The notes under the pieces: generated by a model
Databases searched by the model: none
What the model saw: the letters and a program-made list of their open reading frames with translations, nothing else
What the model was told of the DNA's origin: nothing
Program-made: the position numbers and the translations under genes
NCBI GenBank assembly: GCA_947471745.1
Contig: CANJKZ010000172.1
Span: 3,156,501-3,220,500, forward strand
DNA from: Closterium sp. Naga37s-1
Taxonomy: Eukaryota; Streptophyta; Zygnematophyceae; Desmidiales; Closteriaceae
Direction: 5' to 3'
DNA length: 64,000 nt
Shown: one piece after another, positions 1-10,530 of the stretch
How positions within the stretch are numbered: position 1 is the first letter of the stretch
Layout of the letters: every line of letters starts with the position of its first letter

Positions 1-1197
1 TCGTGACCCTGTCCACGGACGCGGGCCGGGCCCCACACGTCCATGTGAAGCGTCTGCAGCGGGGCCTCTGTCGGAGGAAACTGGGAGGAGTGAGGGGCAG
101 CCCGCTGCCGCCCCTCGACACAGGGGACGCAGGTAGGGCCAGGCCCCGGAGGAAGGGGAGGGAGGGACCGGGGAAGACCAGAGACAAGGACACGGGAGGC
201 CATGCTTCGGAGACGAAGCAGGGAGGGGTGACCAAGGCGGTGGTGCCAGAGGAGAGTCTCGTGAGACAGGAGGCGACACGAGCAGGGGGCAGACTCAGGA
301 CCAGACCTGGATGCTGCAGCAAACACCTGACCCGACGCAGCTACCTGACCAGACGCAGGGACTGGGGGAGACGCAGTGGTCAGTGTGTACAGGCTCGACC
401 CCGGCCGACGTGTAAACGTGGCCAGGTGTCGGCCTGTCCGAGCGTCCGTGCAGTGGGTCACCCGCTGACTCGCAGGAGTGAACTGGTGAACCCCCGCATC
501 CTGTAGGTCAGCACCACTCACCAAGTTCGTAGAGAACGAGGGGAGGTAAAGACCAGACAGGGTGCCAGAGGGGGCCGCCGGACACGGGAGGACAGTGGAG
601 AAGTGAGCAAGGACAGGACCCCCAGAGGGGTCTGCCAGAGAGACCGCAACTGGCCGGCCAAGCGGCGTGAGTGTGGTGCGGTCTCGAAAGAAGGAGCGAG
701 AAGCCCCCGAGTCAAGGGTGAAGGTGTGGGAGGCCGAAGCCGACGCAGAACCTGAGAGAGCAGACTCACCAGTACCTGAGGGAGCAGACGCACCTAGAGC
801 AGCAGCCTCGCTAGCACCTAGAGCAGCAGCCTCACCAGTACCTAGAGCAGCAGTCTCAATGCCCGGGTCGGGCGGAAAACACCGGTAACAGTCACCCTCA
901 TCACTAATAGTCACAGTATACATGGCAGCAAGAATAGCATCAAAGTCAAGGTCAAAGACAGCTACACCCGCCCTAGACAGCTCACCCCAGCGGGGGATCT
1001 CAGTGGCCTCAGGGAACTGGTGACGCCAAGCGTCCGTCAGGCGGCCAAAGCAGCGCTGGGTGGAGTGCGCACCCCCGCACTGCTCACCCGCGCGGTCGCC
1101 GGTGCGCAGGACGTAGGTGCACGGACCAGTACCCCAACCCCTCTGGCGTGCAGTGTACCACTCACAGAGCTGCTGAGGGGAGGGGACGTCACGAGTG

Positions 1198-1232
<35 letters not shown>

Positions 1233-1340
1233 CTGACCACCACCGGAGCCGACCCTCTGCGCAGCGCCACCCCGACCAGCTCCACCTCCTCCGCCGCCTC
1301 CTCCTCCACCGCCGCCACCTCCGCTCCCTCCGCCACCGCC
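1..1340 (-). pseudogene. Copia family A gag-pol fragment (gag C-term to integrase), 5'-deleted
   Basis: This stretch matches 55623-56961 of the complete A element almost base for base. It corresponds to roughly residues 306-752 of that polyprotein: the end of the Gly-rich gag tract, the unusual Cys/His motif (about 1050-1125), the retropepsin DSGA site (about 680-715), the GAG-pre-integrase domain and the start of the integrase core. It differs by scattered substitutions and by extra CTG/CAG triplets that lengthen the glutamine run near 1201-1230. The gag start codon and about 900 bp of gag are missing, because GC-rich repeat begins at 1341. The reading frame leaves the window on the left, so its full state cannot be judged. 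Without a gag start it cannot be autonomous. Confidence 0.9.
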
Positions 1341-1720
1341 GGGCCGCGAGGGCGGCGGATCGGGGCCGCGAGGGCGGCGGAGTAGGGGCCGCGAGGGCGG
1401 CGGATCGGGGCCGCGAAGGGCGGCGGATCGGGGCCGCGAGGGCGGCGGAGCGGGGCCGCGAGGGCGGCGGATCGGGGCCGCGAGGGCGGCGGATCGGGGC
1501 CGCGAGGGCGGCGGAGTAGGGGCCGCGAAGGGCGGCGGAGTAGGGGGCCGCGAGGGCGGCGGATCGGGGCCGCGAAGGGAGGCGGCCGGCGCCGCGAGGG
1601 TGGGGCCGCGGGGTCGCTAGGGTAGGGCGACAGAGCCGCGAGGGCGGCTCGAAGGGGCCGCAAGGGCGGCGCGAAGGGGCCGCTAGGGCGGCGCGAGAGA
1701 GGGGAGCGCGACTCGGGCAG
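1341..1720. repeat. GC-rich tandem repeat, 16-17 bp unit, Copia A 5' leader
   Basis: Units of the form GGGCCGCGAGGGCGGCG(GATC) recur about 20 times with small length variation. The same kind of GGGGCCGCG-rich array forms the 5' leader of the complete A element (57960-58650). The array here therefore represents the untranslated leader between primer site and gag, now fused directly to the middle of gag. Long open frames across it are low-complexity artefacts. Confidence 0.85.
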
Positions 1721-1787
1721 GGGCTGAGTGCGCTCCGGGCAGGAAAAAAAAAACGGTGGGCCCTAGGAACAGCTCCCACGAGGGAAC

Positions 1788-1800
1788 CTGCTCGATACCA
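1788..1800 (-). other. Primer binding site of the truncated Copia A copy
   Basis: Read on the minus strand, TGGTATCGAGCAG directly follows the LTR end. It resembles the plant initiator-Met primer site TGGTATCAGAGC with a small rearrangement, and matches TGGCATCGAGCAGG at the same place in the complete A element. Confidence 0.6.
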
Positions 1801-1929
1801 TGAAAAGAAACAAGGAATGAATGAACTATGAATGAATTGGGTACAAGTACTAACCCTAATTGGGTTGTACCCCTTATGGGCTACCCCACTATAGCCTACA
1901 CAATATGCATAAGCTATAATATTCTGACA
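1801..1929 (-). mobile_element. 5' LTR, Copia family A variant (129 bp)
   Basis: On the minus strand it starts TGTCAGAAT and ends TTCTTTTCA, giving the TG...CA ends of an LTR. It aligns with the LTRs at 51269-51402, 51563-51687 and 58761-58885, sharing the core CTATAGTGGGGTAGC and the GGGTTAG/GTACAA block. It abuts the primer site at 1788-1800. The base pairs after it are ATAGA; the matching duplication would lie left of the window, so the insertion cannot be verified. Confidence 0.85.
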
Positions 1930-2471
1930 ATAGAGCCTTCCCGAATGAATACAATATTTTTTTTTGTTTGGTGCACAGCCACGCACAAGCAAGGTCATGC
2001 GAGATAGTGCGAGATAATTCTAGAAATGGTACAGAAATGGTGCATGCAATCCTACTTGGTGCTATAACTAAAATAGTATATAGAAAGGGAAACGAAAAGG
2101 GAAAGAAGTGCAGAAATGTTACGAGTGCAATTGAGCGAGAGAGCGAGAATTGCACTATCGAAGCAAAAACAGTCCATCGAGCGAAGGCATGAGCGATAGA
2201 TATATAGCAAAGCTAGCATGGTAATGGTAACATGAGAAAATGGGGTGCACTACGGGCCTAGCGCCGAGGTTCGGAAATGTCAAGGCGGAGGACCGGAGCG
2301 CGGGTTACCAACCGAACCGTGAGGTTGGGTCACGAGGTGTACAGTGGCGGGAACAGTGGTCGAGGTGAGTGTCGCCAGCGGGTAACGTTTTACTGTTGGG
2401 TGCTGGTCGCGGGAACAGTCTTGTACGCGGTAAGCAGGGGCGCGAAGTAAGGAAAAGGAAATTTCCTTACA
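1930..2471 (-). mobile_element. Probable 3' LTR region of the chromodomain gypsy element
   Basis: On the minus strand a purine tract (GGGGAGGGGGGTAG, 2472-2486) follows the end of the gypsy pol and is succeeded by TGTAAGGAAAT, the expected junction of polypurine tract and 3' LTR, at 2471. The LTR continues leftwards. Its far end is unclear and may be interrupted by the Copia A copy at 1801-1929. No second copy of this LTR was recognised, so its length is not established. No coding signal is seen in this 540-bp stretch. Confidence 0.5.
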
Positions 2472-5400
2472 CTACCCCCCTCCCCAAGGAGGCCCTCCTT
2501 ACAAGAGTGCGTGTACGTCTCGGAAATTTCGGCTGCAGATAGTCGGTCAGGATGGGGTGGTTTTCGATTCTATCAAGGGGCACCCAGTGGTCTTCAGTCG
2601 GTGCGCGGTCCTTCCATCGGATCAGAACTTCGATTCTGCGAGCTCCACGTGGGTCACGAACTCGGTGGCTCAGGATTTTTTCAGGTGTGATGACTGGCTC
2701 TGTTGGCGGTCGTGTCATGCTGGCGGGGCGGTTGCGAGGCAATTGGCTGGTGGAGGGGACGTATGGGCGGAGTAAGCTGACGTGGAATGACGGGCTGACG
2801 TACCAGTCAGCAGGGAGGAGGAGGTGGGCAGTGACGGGTGTGATCATGTGGCTGATGCGGAATGGCCCACAATATCGGGGACGGAGTTTCGGGGTTATGG
2901 GCAGGCGGAGGTTTTGGGTGTCGAGGAGTACGAGATCGTCGGGCTGGTAAGTGGCCGGGCGGCGGTGGCGATCGGCGTTACACTTAGCAATGATGTTTGA
3001 TTTCTTGATGGCGTCTGCTGCCCGGGTCCATGCTGCCTGTAATATTTCTGCAAACTGTTGCGCGCGTGGTACCAGGTTGTCGGGATTCGGGGTCATGGGT
3101 ACTGTGGGGTTCTGTCCGTAGTTGAGGTAGAATGGTGACTGCTGCGTCGTGGCTGACGTTGAGTTGTTGTATGCGAATTCGATGAGTGGCAGTTGCTGTT
3201 CCCATGTTGCCGGGTCGTCGCACGTGGCTCGGATCAACTGTTCCATGGTTTAATTTGTCCGTTCTGTCTGTCCGTCGGTTTCGGGGTGGTACGATGAGCT
3301 GAATTGTAGTCGCGTGCCAAACTGCTGCCACAGGTTCCACCAGAAGTTGCTGTTGAATTTCGTGTCGCGGTCGCTGATAATTGCTGCTGGTATCCCGTGC
3401 AGTCGAACGACGGTGGAGATGAAGAGTCGAGCTGTTTCTTCGGCTGTGATTGATTTTTTGCAGGCTGCGAAATGTGCCATCTTCGTCAGCCGATCGACGA
3501 CGACCAGGATCACGTCGTTCCCACTTGCTCCAACCAGTAACCCCGTGACAAAGTCCATCATCACCTCCTGCCAAGCACGTTCTGGGGGTGGTATCGGCTG
3601 CAACTGTCCTGCCGGTCGCTGTCGCGACGACTTCATGAGCTGGCACGTGGGGCACGATGCCACATGTCGCTGCACGTCGGTCAGCATCTCGGGCCAGTAG
3701 TAATATCGCTGCAGCTGCTGCTGTGTTTTTTCTAACCTGAAATGTCCCGAGGTAACTCCGTCGTATGCCTCCTGTAGCAGTAATTCCCGTAGTAACGTGT
3801 CGCCCGGTACCAAGATGCGGTCGGTGCCGGCTTTTACGTAATAAACCCCCTTTGCTGCTACGAACTGCTGCGAATTTCCTGCGGTGAAGAATGGGCCTGT
3901 CCGGTAGCCGTGGGTAAATAGGCTCGTAAGCAGTGGGCTGGTCTGGGCGAGTAGTATGGCGTGTATCTGGGCAGTGGGGCGGGTCAGTGCGTCGGCGATG
4001 TTCGAGGCTCTTTTTTTGTAGGTGACCGTGTAGTGGAAGTTGGACTCGAGGAAGTCGAGCCAACGAATCTGTCGTGGGTTGAGGTGGGGCTGTGCGCCGA
4101 GATACTGTAGTGATTTGTGGTCTGTCCGTACTGTCACGTCTGCGCCAGTCAAGTAACAGCGCAAGACCTTGAACGCGTGCACGATCACGAGCATTTTGCG
4201 GTCGTGTATTGGGTAATTTTTCTCGGGCGGGTGCAGTTTTTGTGATTCGTATGCGATGGGTTGTAAGCCGTTGCCGAAATCCTGGAGCAGTACGGCTCCG
4301 ATGGCGATGTCGCTTGCGTCTGTAACTACTTCAAATGGGCGGTGTGGGTCGGCGATGCGCAGTACGGGCGGTGAACAGATAACATTTTTCAGGGCAGAGA
4401 AGGCAGCATGCTCTTTCTCCCCCCACGTAAAAGCGACCCCCTTCCTCAACAAATCTGTCAGTGAGGCAGTTAACCGTGCCATGTCGGGGACGAACTGACG
4501 CACATAATTAACGAACCCTAAAAACCTCTGCAGTTCCGTGATAATTGTCGGGGGGTGCCACGCTTTTACCGTGTCCAAATTCTTTGGGCCGATCTCAACG
4601 CCAGCCTCCGAAAAAACGTGCCCCAGAAATTCTAACATGTCCTAAAAAAACTCGCACTTGGAACCCTTGGTCGGTAGTCGACACTCGTCTAAAGCTTTAA
4701 ATACTACTTCCAGATCTGCTAAGTGCTGCTGCTTGTCGCGACTCTAGACCAGGATGTCGTCGAGGTAAACTATCACGCAGTTGTCTAAAAGTGGCCTAAA
4801 TGCCTCGTTCATGGCCATTTGAAATGTCGCCGGTGCGTTGGTTAGGCCGAATGGCATCACAGTGTACACGAATGACCCGTATCTAGTCCTAAAAGTTGCC
4901 TTGGTGTAGTGTGATGGTTCGACTCTAATCTGGTGGTAACCTCCCCTCATGTCGATTTTCAAAAATACCCGTGCTGTTTGCAGTTTGTCTATCAGTTCAT
5001 CGGCACGGGGGATGGGGTATCGCGACTTGACGATAACCATGTTCAGTGCGTGGTAATTGATACACATGCAAAACCCTCTGTCTTTTTTCGGTGTGAACAG
5101 TATCGGTGCGGCGAACGGGGACGAACTCGGTCGGATAAACTGTTTTTTCAGTAGGTAATCTAGCTGCTTCCTCAGTTCGTCAAGTTCGGGCTGTGTCAGT
5201 CGGAACTGTCACTGTACGATTGGCTGTGCCCCCAATTCTAACTCTATTCGGTGGTCGTGTGCTCGCTGAGGTGGCAGTCCCTCCAGTAAATCATCTGGGA
5301 AGATCCCCGGGTACCGTTTCAGTAAATCCTGCAGTTCGGGCGGTACGGTTGCTAGCAGTTTCTCGAAATCACTCGGCTACTCTGCTTCTCCTACTACTGT

Positions 5401-5990
5401 GATGTCCACTGCGTACACGTGAGCTCCAGCGGCTACAGCCCGTTTCATCTTGATGGCGTTGACGTGGACCGCGAAAGACTCAGGCGACCGCCAGCGAGGT
5501 AGTTCGACCCAGTTACCACTACTTCGCACAGTGTAGCTACCAGTCGTCCAGTCAATTCGCAGGTTGTAGCGTGGCAGCCAATCACGTCCCAGTAAATTTT
5601 CGTGCCCATCCAGCATCGTCGCGAGCATTTCCTGTGTAAACCCGAAATTTCCCCCGCAGTGGGAAATTAGCCCTTATAGCCAGTGGCGTGCCGTCAACTA
5701 AGCGTGCGTCAATCTCTGGTAAGTGTCAGTTGCAGTTTCCGTGCTGTCGCGGTATTAACCAAACTGTGACTTGCTCCTCCGTCGATAAAGATCTTCACTG
5801 CTACCCCTTGTTATTTTTCCGTGAATCAGTATTGGGCAATCTGTCGCTGTACCCTCCTTATTCAGCCGAGCCCGATCGATTGCGTGAATCAGTACTGTGA
5901 TTCGGTGAGGGTGAGTGACGTCGGGCGAGCAGTGAGTCTCGTCAGTAGTGGGCCCGTACTCTACTAACTTTTGGCGTTTCTTTGCCTCCT
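2467..5990 (-). pseudogene. Ty3/gypsy chromovirus pol pseudogene (PR-RT-RH-IN-chromodomain)
   Basis: Read right to left: a short end of gag, a retropepsin-like segment around 5745-5800 (FIDGGAS, where most families have DSGA), then LGRDWL (5560-5600), reverse transcriptase with FKIDMRGGYHQI and YLDDILV (4744-5067), RNase H (VTDASD, about 4310), integrase with its zinc-finger region and QTERTN motif (3250-3700), and a C-terminal chromodomain-like segment (about 2500-2700). All open pieces (5377-5628, 4744-5067, 3250-4638, 2467-3246) lie in one frame. They are separated only by single in-frame stops near 5377, 5210, 4743, 4638 and 3247, with no frameshift among them. The domain order RT-RH-IN identifies Ty3/gypsy, and the chromodomain places it among chromoviruses. 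It is dead as a protein source. The leftmost piece of its gag/pol junction resembles the end of element G (60118-60230). Confidence 0.9.
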
Positions 5991-6002
5991 AGACTGTCAG
6001 AA

Positions 6003-6122
6003 TGAGAGAAGTGATTGAAACTAACAACATTGGGAGTACAAGTAGGAAAACCTAGAATGTTGTACCCCCTAAGGCTAAACCCACTATAGCCTACAGAACA
6101 GTAACATATATAATGTTTGACA
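6003..6122 (-). mobile_element. 3' LTR of a truncated Copia A-family element (120 bp)
   Basis: On the minus strand it runs TGTCAAACATT to CTTCTCTCA and aligns with the A-family LTRs (CTATAGTGGG core, GTACAACATTCTAGG block). Immediately to the right, CCTATGGGGGTG on the minus strand (6123-6134) is the same polypurine tract that precedes the 3' LTR of the complete A element at 51688. The flanking 5 bp on the left are CAGAA. The other end of the element is lost, so no TSD can be paired. Confidence 0.8.
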
Positions 6123-6133
6123 CACCCCCATAG

Positions 6134-6893
6134 GCTAAGTGGGAGACAACCAGATGGTCACAAGACCAGTCAAAACAAAGAAAAGCAAAGCACAGCTCAG
6201 GGTAGATCTCAAGGATACCACACAAATTCCGAGCACAAGCAAGCGGTCACAAGACCAGTTCACATGCAGGTTGATAATACAACAAGAAATACAGTGATCA
6301 CAACCTAGCAAGTGTAAACATGCAGGTAGACATATATAAAGATCACAGTACAAGCAGAGTCAGGAAGTAAGCAAGTGAGGCACAGTAGGTACAAGGCCTA
6401 GAACAGTACAGAAACGCTGATGATCACAAGGCTGAAGCGCCTTGGTGAAGACATCAGCAGTGTTGGCCCGAGTGGCCACGTAAGCGAGACGAAGCTGACC
6501 ACGCTGCTGCAACTCTCGAGCAAGGAAGTAGCGCAGAGCGATGTGCTTCGTTCTGTGCTCCAGTCTGTGCTCCTGACACAAGGCAATCATGGCCTTGTTG
6601 TCGACGTACAGCACTGGAGGAGAACGAGGCAGCTCTCCAAGGTCGGTCAGGAGGTAGGTGAGCCAGCGTAACTCCTGTGCAGCCATGGCCCCTGCGTAGA
6701 TCTCAGCCTCACAACTGGAGCTAAGAACAGAAGAAGAGCAGGGTAGACCGCCAAGAAACAGAGCCGGAGCCAAGGCTGAAGGTGTAACCCTGTGACGACC
6801 GCTGCGTAGCCAAGTCGTCAGCCCAAGAAGCGTCTGCGTGACCAGTGAGGACAACTTGAGCCCGTCCTCCAAGCACGAGCCCCATGCACGACT
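6134..6893 (-). pseudogene. Copia A-family RNase H / pol C-terminus, frameshifted
   Basis: Residues such as HADASWADD, SSSCEAEIYAGAM, YVDNKAM, LEHRTKHIALRYF and the closing ADVFTKAL mark the Ty1/copia RNase H domain and match the same region of element A (51903-52559) closely. The open piece is 6360 to about 6730, ending in a stop at 6360. Around 6725-6740 a one-base shift moves the reading frame to the segment that continues to 6893. There the similarity stops abruptly and gag sequence of an unrelated Copia family begins. About 230 bp between the stop codon and the LTR is non-coding 3' leader. Confidence 0.88.
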
Positions 6894-7521
6894 CAGGAAG
6901 TTGGATCACTATCTCCATGCACTGAATAAGCTCAGGGTAGACAATGCCACCACTCTTGAGCTTCGTGAAGATGTCTCGCATCTCATCCAACACGTGCTGC
7001 ATTGGCTCTCCATCAACAAATTTGATGTCGCGCAATCGCCGCGCGAGTAGCACGATGCCTGTAGCATGTGTTGGTGAGTGCACATCAACGAGTTTCCTCT
7101 AAGCCTTGGGTCCACACTCGGGATCACCCAATAGGCCTTTGATATGGTCAAGTTGGCGTCCACCAACCGCTTGGACCATGAGCATGTACGCATCAAATGA
7201 GCGCTTTATCTATGCTCCTTTCGAGTCCATGGCCTCTGGCATCTTTTTCTTTCCTTCCACCACATCCAATAACTTGTATTGGGTAAACATGAGCCTCATA
7301 CGGAAGCTCCAGTGCTCATAATCCTCCCCCATGAATTTCTCAATAGAGAAGACTTTCATAGGATCCACAGATATAGGAGATGGTGTAGTGGAAGAGGGTA
7401 GCACAGGGGTAGTTGGTTGGTGAGTTCCCACTCCACCACCAACTACTCTCCCTTGCTCTCCAGCCTCTCCACTCCCAGCCATCTCATCATTAGCACCTTT
7501 GGAGTCCGTCTCAGCCATCAC
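6894..7521 (-). pseudogene. Copia family E gag fragment
   Basis: The minus-strand frame starting at 7521 (a second ATG follows at 7518) opens with a Ser/Pro/Gly-rich leader. It then has the gag motif EDYEHWSFRM followed by LLDVVEGKK, typical of plant Ty1/copia gag (UBN2/DUF4219 type). After a frame change near 7200, the frame that ends its gag part at about 6895 carries LARRLRDIKF and a helical segment, the rest of the same domain. The sequence is then fused to A-family RNase H at about 6893, so protease, integrase and RT of this family are absent here. The start is supported by the primer site 220 bp upstream at 7743-7753. Confidence 0.8.
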
Positions 7522-7742
7522 AAGGCCTTAGGCACGGTGGAATCTTGAGGAAAACGCTTGGACAGGATTCTGCCAGAAATTTCGCTTTTACGAAAAACGC
7601 CGTCACGGTTAGCACACTCCGAATTAAAACGCAATTCGACCATCAATCAAACGATCGCAAGCAGAGCTACAATATCATGGTCTCACTCGTCAAAATTGGT
7701 TGAGAATCGATGACGATTCGTCGCTTCAAAGTCGACCACCCG

Positions 7743-7753
7743 CTCTGATACCA
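7743..7753 (-). other. Primer binding site, Copia family E
   Basis: On the minus strand TGGTATCAGAGCG is the exact plant initiator-Met tRNA primer site. It lies two bases inside the LTR end at 7756 and upstream of the gag at 7521, which fixes the orientation of this element. Confidence 0.8.
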
Positions 7754-7755
7754 CT

Positions 7756-8482
7756 TGTTGCTTAGGATCCGGTCACTTTGAAGACTTACGAAGAACTCAG
7801 ATCTCAACAAAACGCAAATCCGCTCGGTAGAATTGCGCGCGCTGGTCTTAGCTACCACTCGAAGTTGAATCAGGTCACAAGGTGGTCTAGGGAGTGAGAA
7901 CCAACTCAAAACGTATAGCTGTTGCTTTCACTAGAAAGGATGGAGGAAGAACAAAACATTAAGGCATAGAATGAGGAGTTGGGGGTTTCAAGAGAACCTT
8001 GTGAGGGAAGGCTCTCCAAATGCTTGGGAAGGATAGTGGGAACCTTCCTAGCATCAAAGATGCAACCCTCATAATGAGGTCCTTGAGGTGTCACATGCAA
8101 AATCCAATCCAATTGGATTTTGCCTAGGTGTTGCAACATTTGCAACCCATGCTAGAAACTTTCAGCCACCCCAATCCAAAAGTCAAACTTGCATTCCTAA
8201 CCACCCAACCAAAGATCCCTTTATAGTCATGTCCCAATAATCGCCCAATTTAGTTAATATCCCAAATCAAGATAGAATTACCAAATCTTGGAAATCTTGG
8301 ATATTGGGCGATCTTGGTCGGAATAAGGCGATCTTGGTATCGTTGGAAAGCTCTGGATTTCTCCTGCGCAATCAAGCATTTAGACTTGGAGAAAAACACA
8401 GAGATGATAAAATCCAACAGCCATGCATAATGAATTATGCTCATGCAAATGACGCAGGCATGAATTGCACAAGCACACAGCA
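7756..8482 (-). mobile_element. 5' LTR, Copia family E (about 727 bp)
   Basis: On the plus strand the LTR begins TGTTGCTTAGG at 7756 and probably ends ...CACACAGCA at 8482, where hAT sequence begins. It shares blocks with 9465-10320: a segment resembling AGTTGAATC-R-TCAC-A-GGTG, and a region around GGCGAT-CTTGGT followed by TCG-T-GGAAAGCTCT. The two are clearly diverged copies of one LTR family. The inner end is fixed by the primer site; the outer end is inferred from the hAT junction. Confidence 0.65.
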
Positions 8483-8483
8483 G

Positions 8484-9464
8484 GACGTTAGGATGACATG
8501 CACGCATACTGACGTGCATACAACAATTGGGTCCACCACGCCGGATCTGACGGAGCGGTACTTGACGAACGACAAGCCGTTCGGTGGCGAGAGCACGAGC
8601 TGGCTGGTCGCCTTTCTGAAGCTGCACGGGCAAGGCGGAGGCAAGAAGGTTCGGGTGCGAGGCGTGGACGGTGAAGGACGCCCAATCAACCACTTCTACA
8701 CCATGCACGAGAGGAAGTACCCGGGGCACAAATACGGAAGCACTTACGCCAAGTGCGTGAAGCTGTGCCGCATGTTCACCCACGATTGCGTGGACAATCT
8801 CAACAAGCGTCTCGATGACGTGGGGAAGCTGGGGCTGACAAAGCTGTTTCGGGCGGGGAAGTGGGTGAAGATCAAGGCTCAACGGGATCGGAAGTGCCGT
8901 GAGTGGCTTCTGGAATGCAGTAAGCATTTCCGCAACAAGCTGGCGGGATTCGACCTCAAGGCCGCAGAGAGGGAGCTCCCAACATTCTGTGCGATAATGG
9001 AGATGCACCACGAGCTGGAGAGCTTCAAGCAGGGCCTCACCAACATTTTCGGGAGCGCAGCCCGAAGAAGTAACGCACTGCTCGGGGCAGCGCTGTTTCT
9101 GGGTGTTAGTGTGCTGTGCATGTCATAAACGTTTCTTCACGGTGTGTGCTGCTGCGTGATTGTATCTGGCAAGAGATGGCCCAACCTCATCCTTCTGTGG
9201 CAGGCGATCGCGGTGCTCCCCTTGTCAACCGTGGAGTGCGAGAGGGGTTTCTCCAGGAAAAACGTCATCAAGTCGTGGGTCCGAGGCGCACTCTACAATG
9301 CGCGGCTCGGCGAGCTAATGCAGATCTCGCTCCTCAAGTATGACATCGACTGGCCGGAAGCATTGGAGGTCTGGAGGTCCATGAGGAGGAGGCGCCCAGC
9401 GAAGAGCGCAAAGCTGGCTGTGGCAGAGCATGGCTGGAAGGGTAAAGAGAAGGAAGGTGAAGAC
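8484..9464 (+). pseudogene. hAT transposase 3' half, copy 1
   Basis: Two coding segments are visible. The first (about 8520-9070) carries DLTERYLTNDKPF, FLKLHGQGGGKKVRVRGV and RKYPGHKYGSTY. The second (about 9172-9467) carries the hAT C-terminal dimerisation motif LPLSTVECERGF followed by an Arg-rich tail. Between them about 100 bp begin GTAACG and end in AG, consistent with an intron, though the exact junction could not be fixed because the phases do not match the simplest choice. The copy is about 97 percent identical by eye to 10531-11515. It lacks the acidic C-terminus of copy 2, because the LTR at 9465 starts just after GEGAAGAC-type sequence. The 5' half (zinc finger, catalytic region) is absent. 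hAT transposases cut and paste DNA with 8-bp target duplications. Confidence 0.85.
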
Positions 9465-10320
9465 TGTTAGAGACTAAGGACGAGGTCTAAGAAGATTAGG
9501 AGCCGAAATATCTCAAAAATCGTTGGCTTAGAATTCTGGACAGAAACATCGCGCTCACAAGAAACGCCGTCTACGAATATTTCACTGTTGAAACTTCACA
9601 AATTTCAGATATGTTGTAGCTCTAGAGCGTAGCTACAATTCCCAAGTTGAATCGTATCACGAGGTGAAGTATAACTCGACTTATCAATTTCGGCGCACAG
9701 GGGGGTTTGCTGCCATAGAATCTTAACTCAATCACGAATGTCTCACAAGATCAACACAAGAAAGTTAGAGTTGCTAGAAACCAGGTAGGAGGGAAGAGGA
9801 GGACGAGACGAAAGGTCCCAAGAGAGTCCCCAACCAAGGAAACCCCATAAGCACATCAAATCCCCTCCCTATAGCAACCCCACTTTTACTTTTGTCACTT
9901 TCCCAACCTCCACAATCCACCTCACCCAAGTTGGCCACACCTGCCAACCCAATTTGGTTTCTCCCAATCACTTGGCAGCATCTACAGTAGAAAAGACGAA
10001 TTTCCCAACCCCCAAAAGTCTGTACCCCATATTGAGTCAACCCACAAATTCCCAAAGTCACCGCATCACAATCAAAACTTCGAACGAAAATATATTTCTC
10101 GTTCTTGCTCCGATCGCGGCGATTCTTGGTTCGTCGGAAAGCTCTTGAGCAGACGAGTCACTTCAGATATCTGCTCAGGCCAGATAACATTCACACACAC
10201 TCGGAAAATCCAAACCATGCCAAGTGCAAATTCTTGCACACGCTCACACCACGCATGCAACGCACGAACATATGATGGGAGGCAGACAGCCGTGAATGCA
10301 AATGATAGCATCACATAACA
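9465..10320 (-). mobile_element. 3' LTR, Copia family E (856 bp)
   Basis: The plus-strand ends are TGTTAGAGAC (9465) and ...CACATAACA (10320), so the element reads TGTTATGTG... on the minus strand. Immediately right, minus-strand AGAGGGGGGGTT (10321-10332) is a good polypurine tract, followed by the end of a Copia pol gene. The LTR lies within the last hAT exon at the boundary with copy 1. It is a diverged relative of 7756-8482. Confidence 0.75.
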
Positions 10321-10527
10321 AACCCCCCCTCTGGCTGCCAACCATCATCCCACATGCCCTAGCTCAAGCACGGACCCTCAATGCACACTCATTCCAACAA
10401 GCTTCATGCCCTTCGAGTGCTCAGGTTCAGCCAGGCGCTTGGTGAGAATGTCAGCCGCCTGCTGATGGGACTTCACAATCTCCAGTCGCACCTCCTTGTC
10501 CAGGAGCCTCCTCACCCAATATGTGTT
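10321..10527 (-). pseudogene. Copia family E pol C-terminus (RNase H end)
   Basis: The minus-strand frame closing at 10378 contains TYWVRRLLDKEV, HQQAADILTKRLAEP and MKLVGMSVH before its stop, the standard tail of a Ty1/copia RNase H domain. Its 5' side is cut at about 10527, where hAT copy 2 starts at the same hAT base as copy 1. The reading frame continues to the right only as an artefact through hAT sequence. Confidence 0.8.
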
Positions 10528-10530
10528 GGA

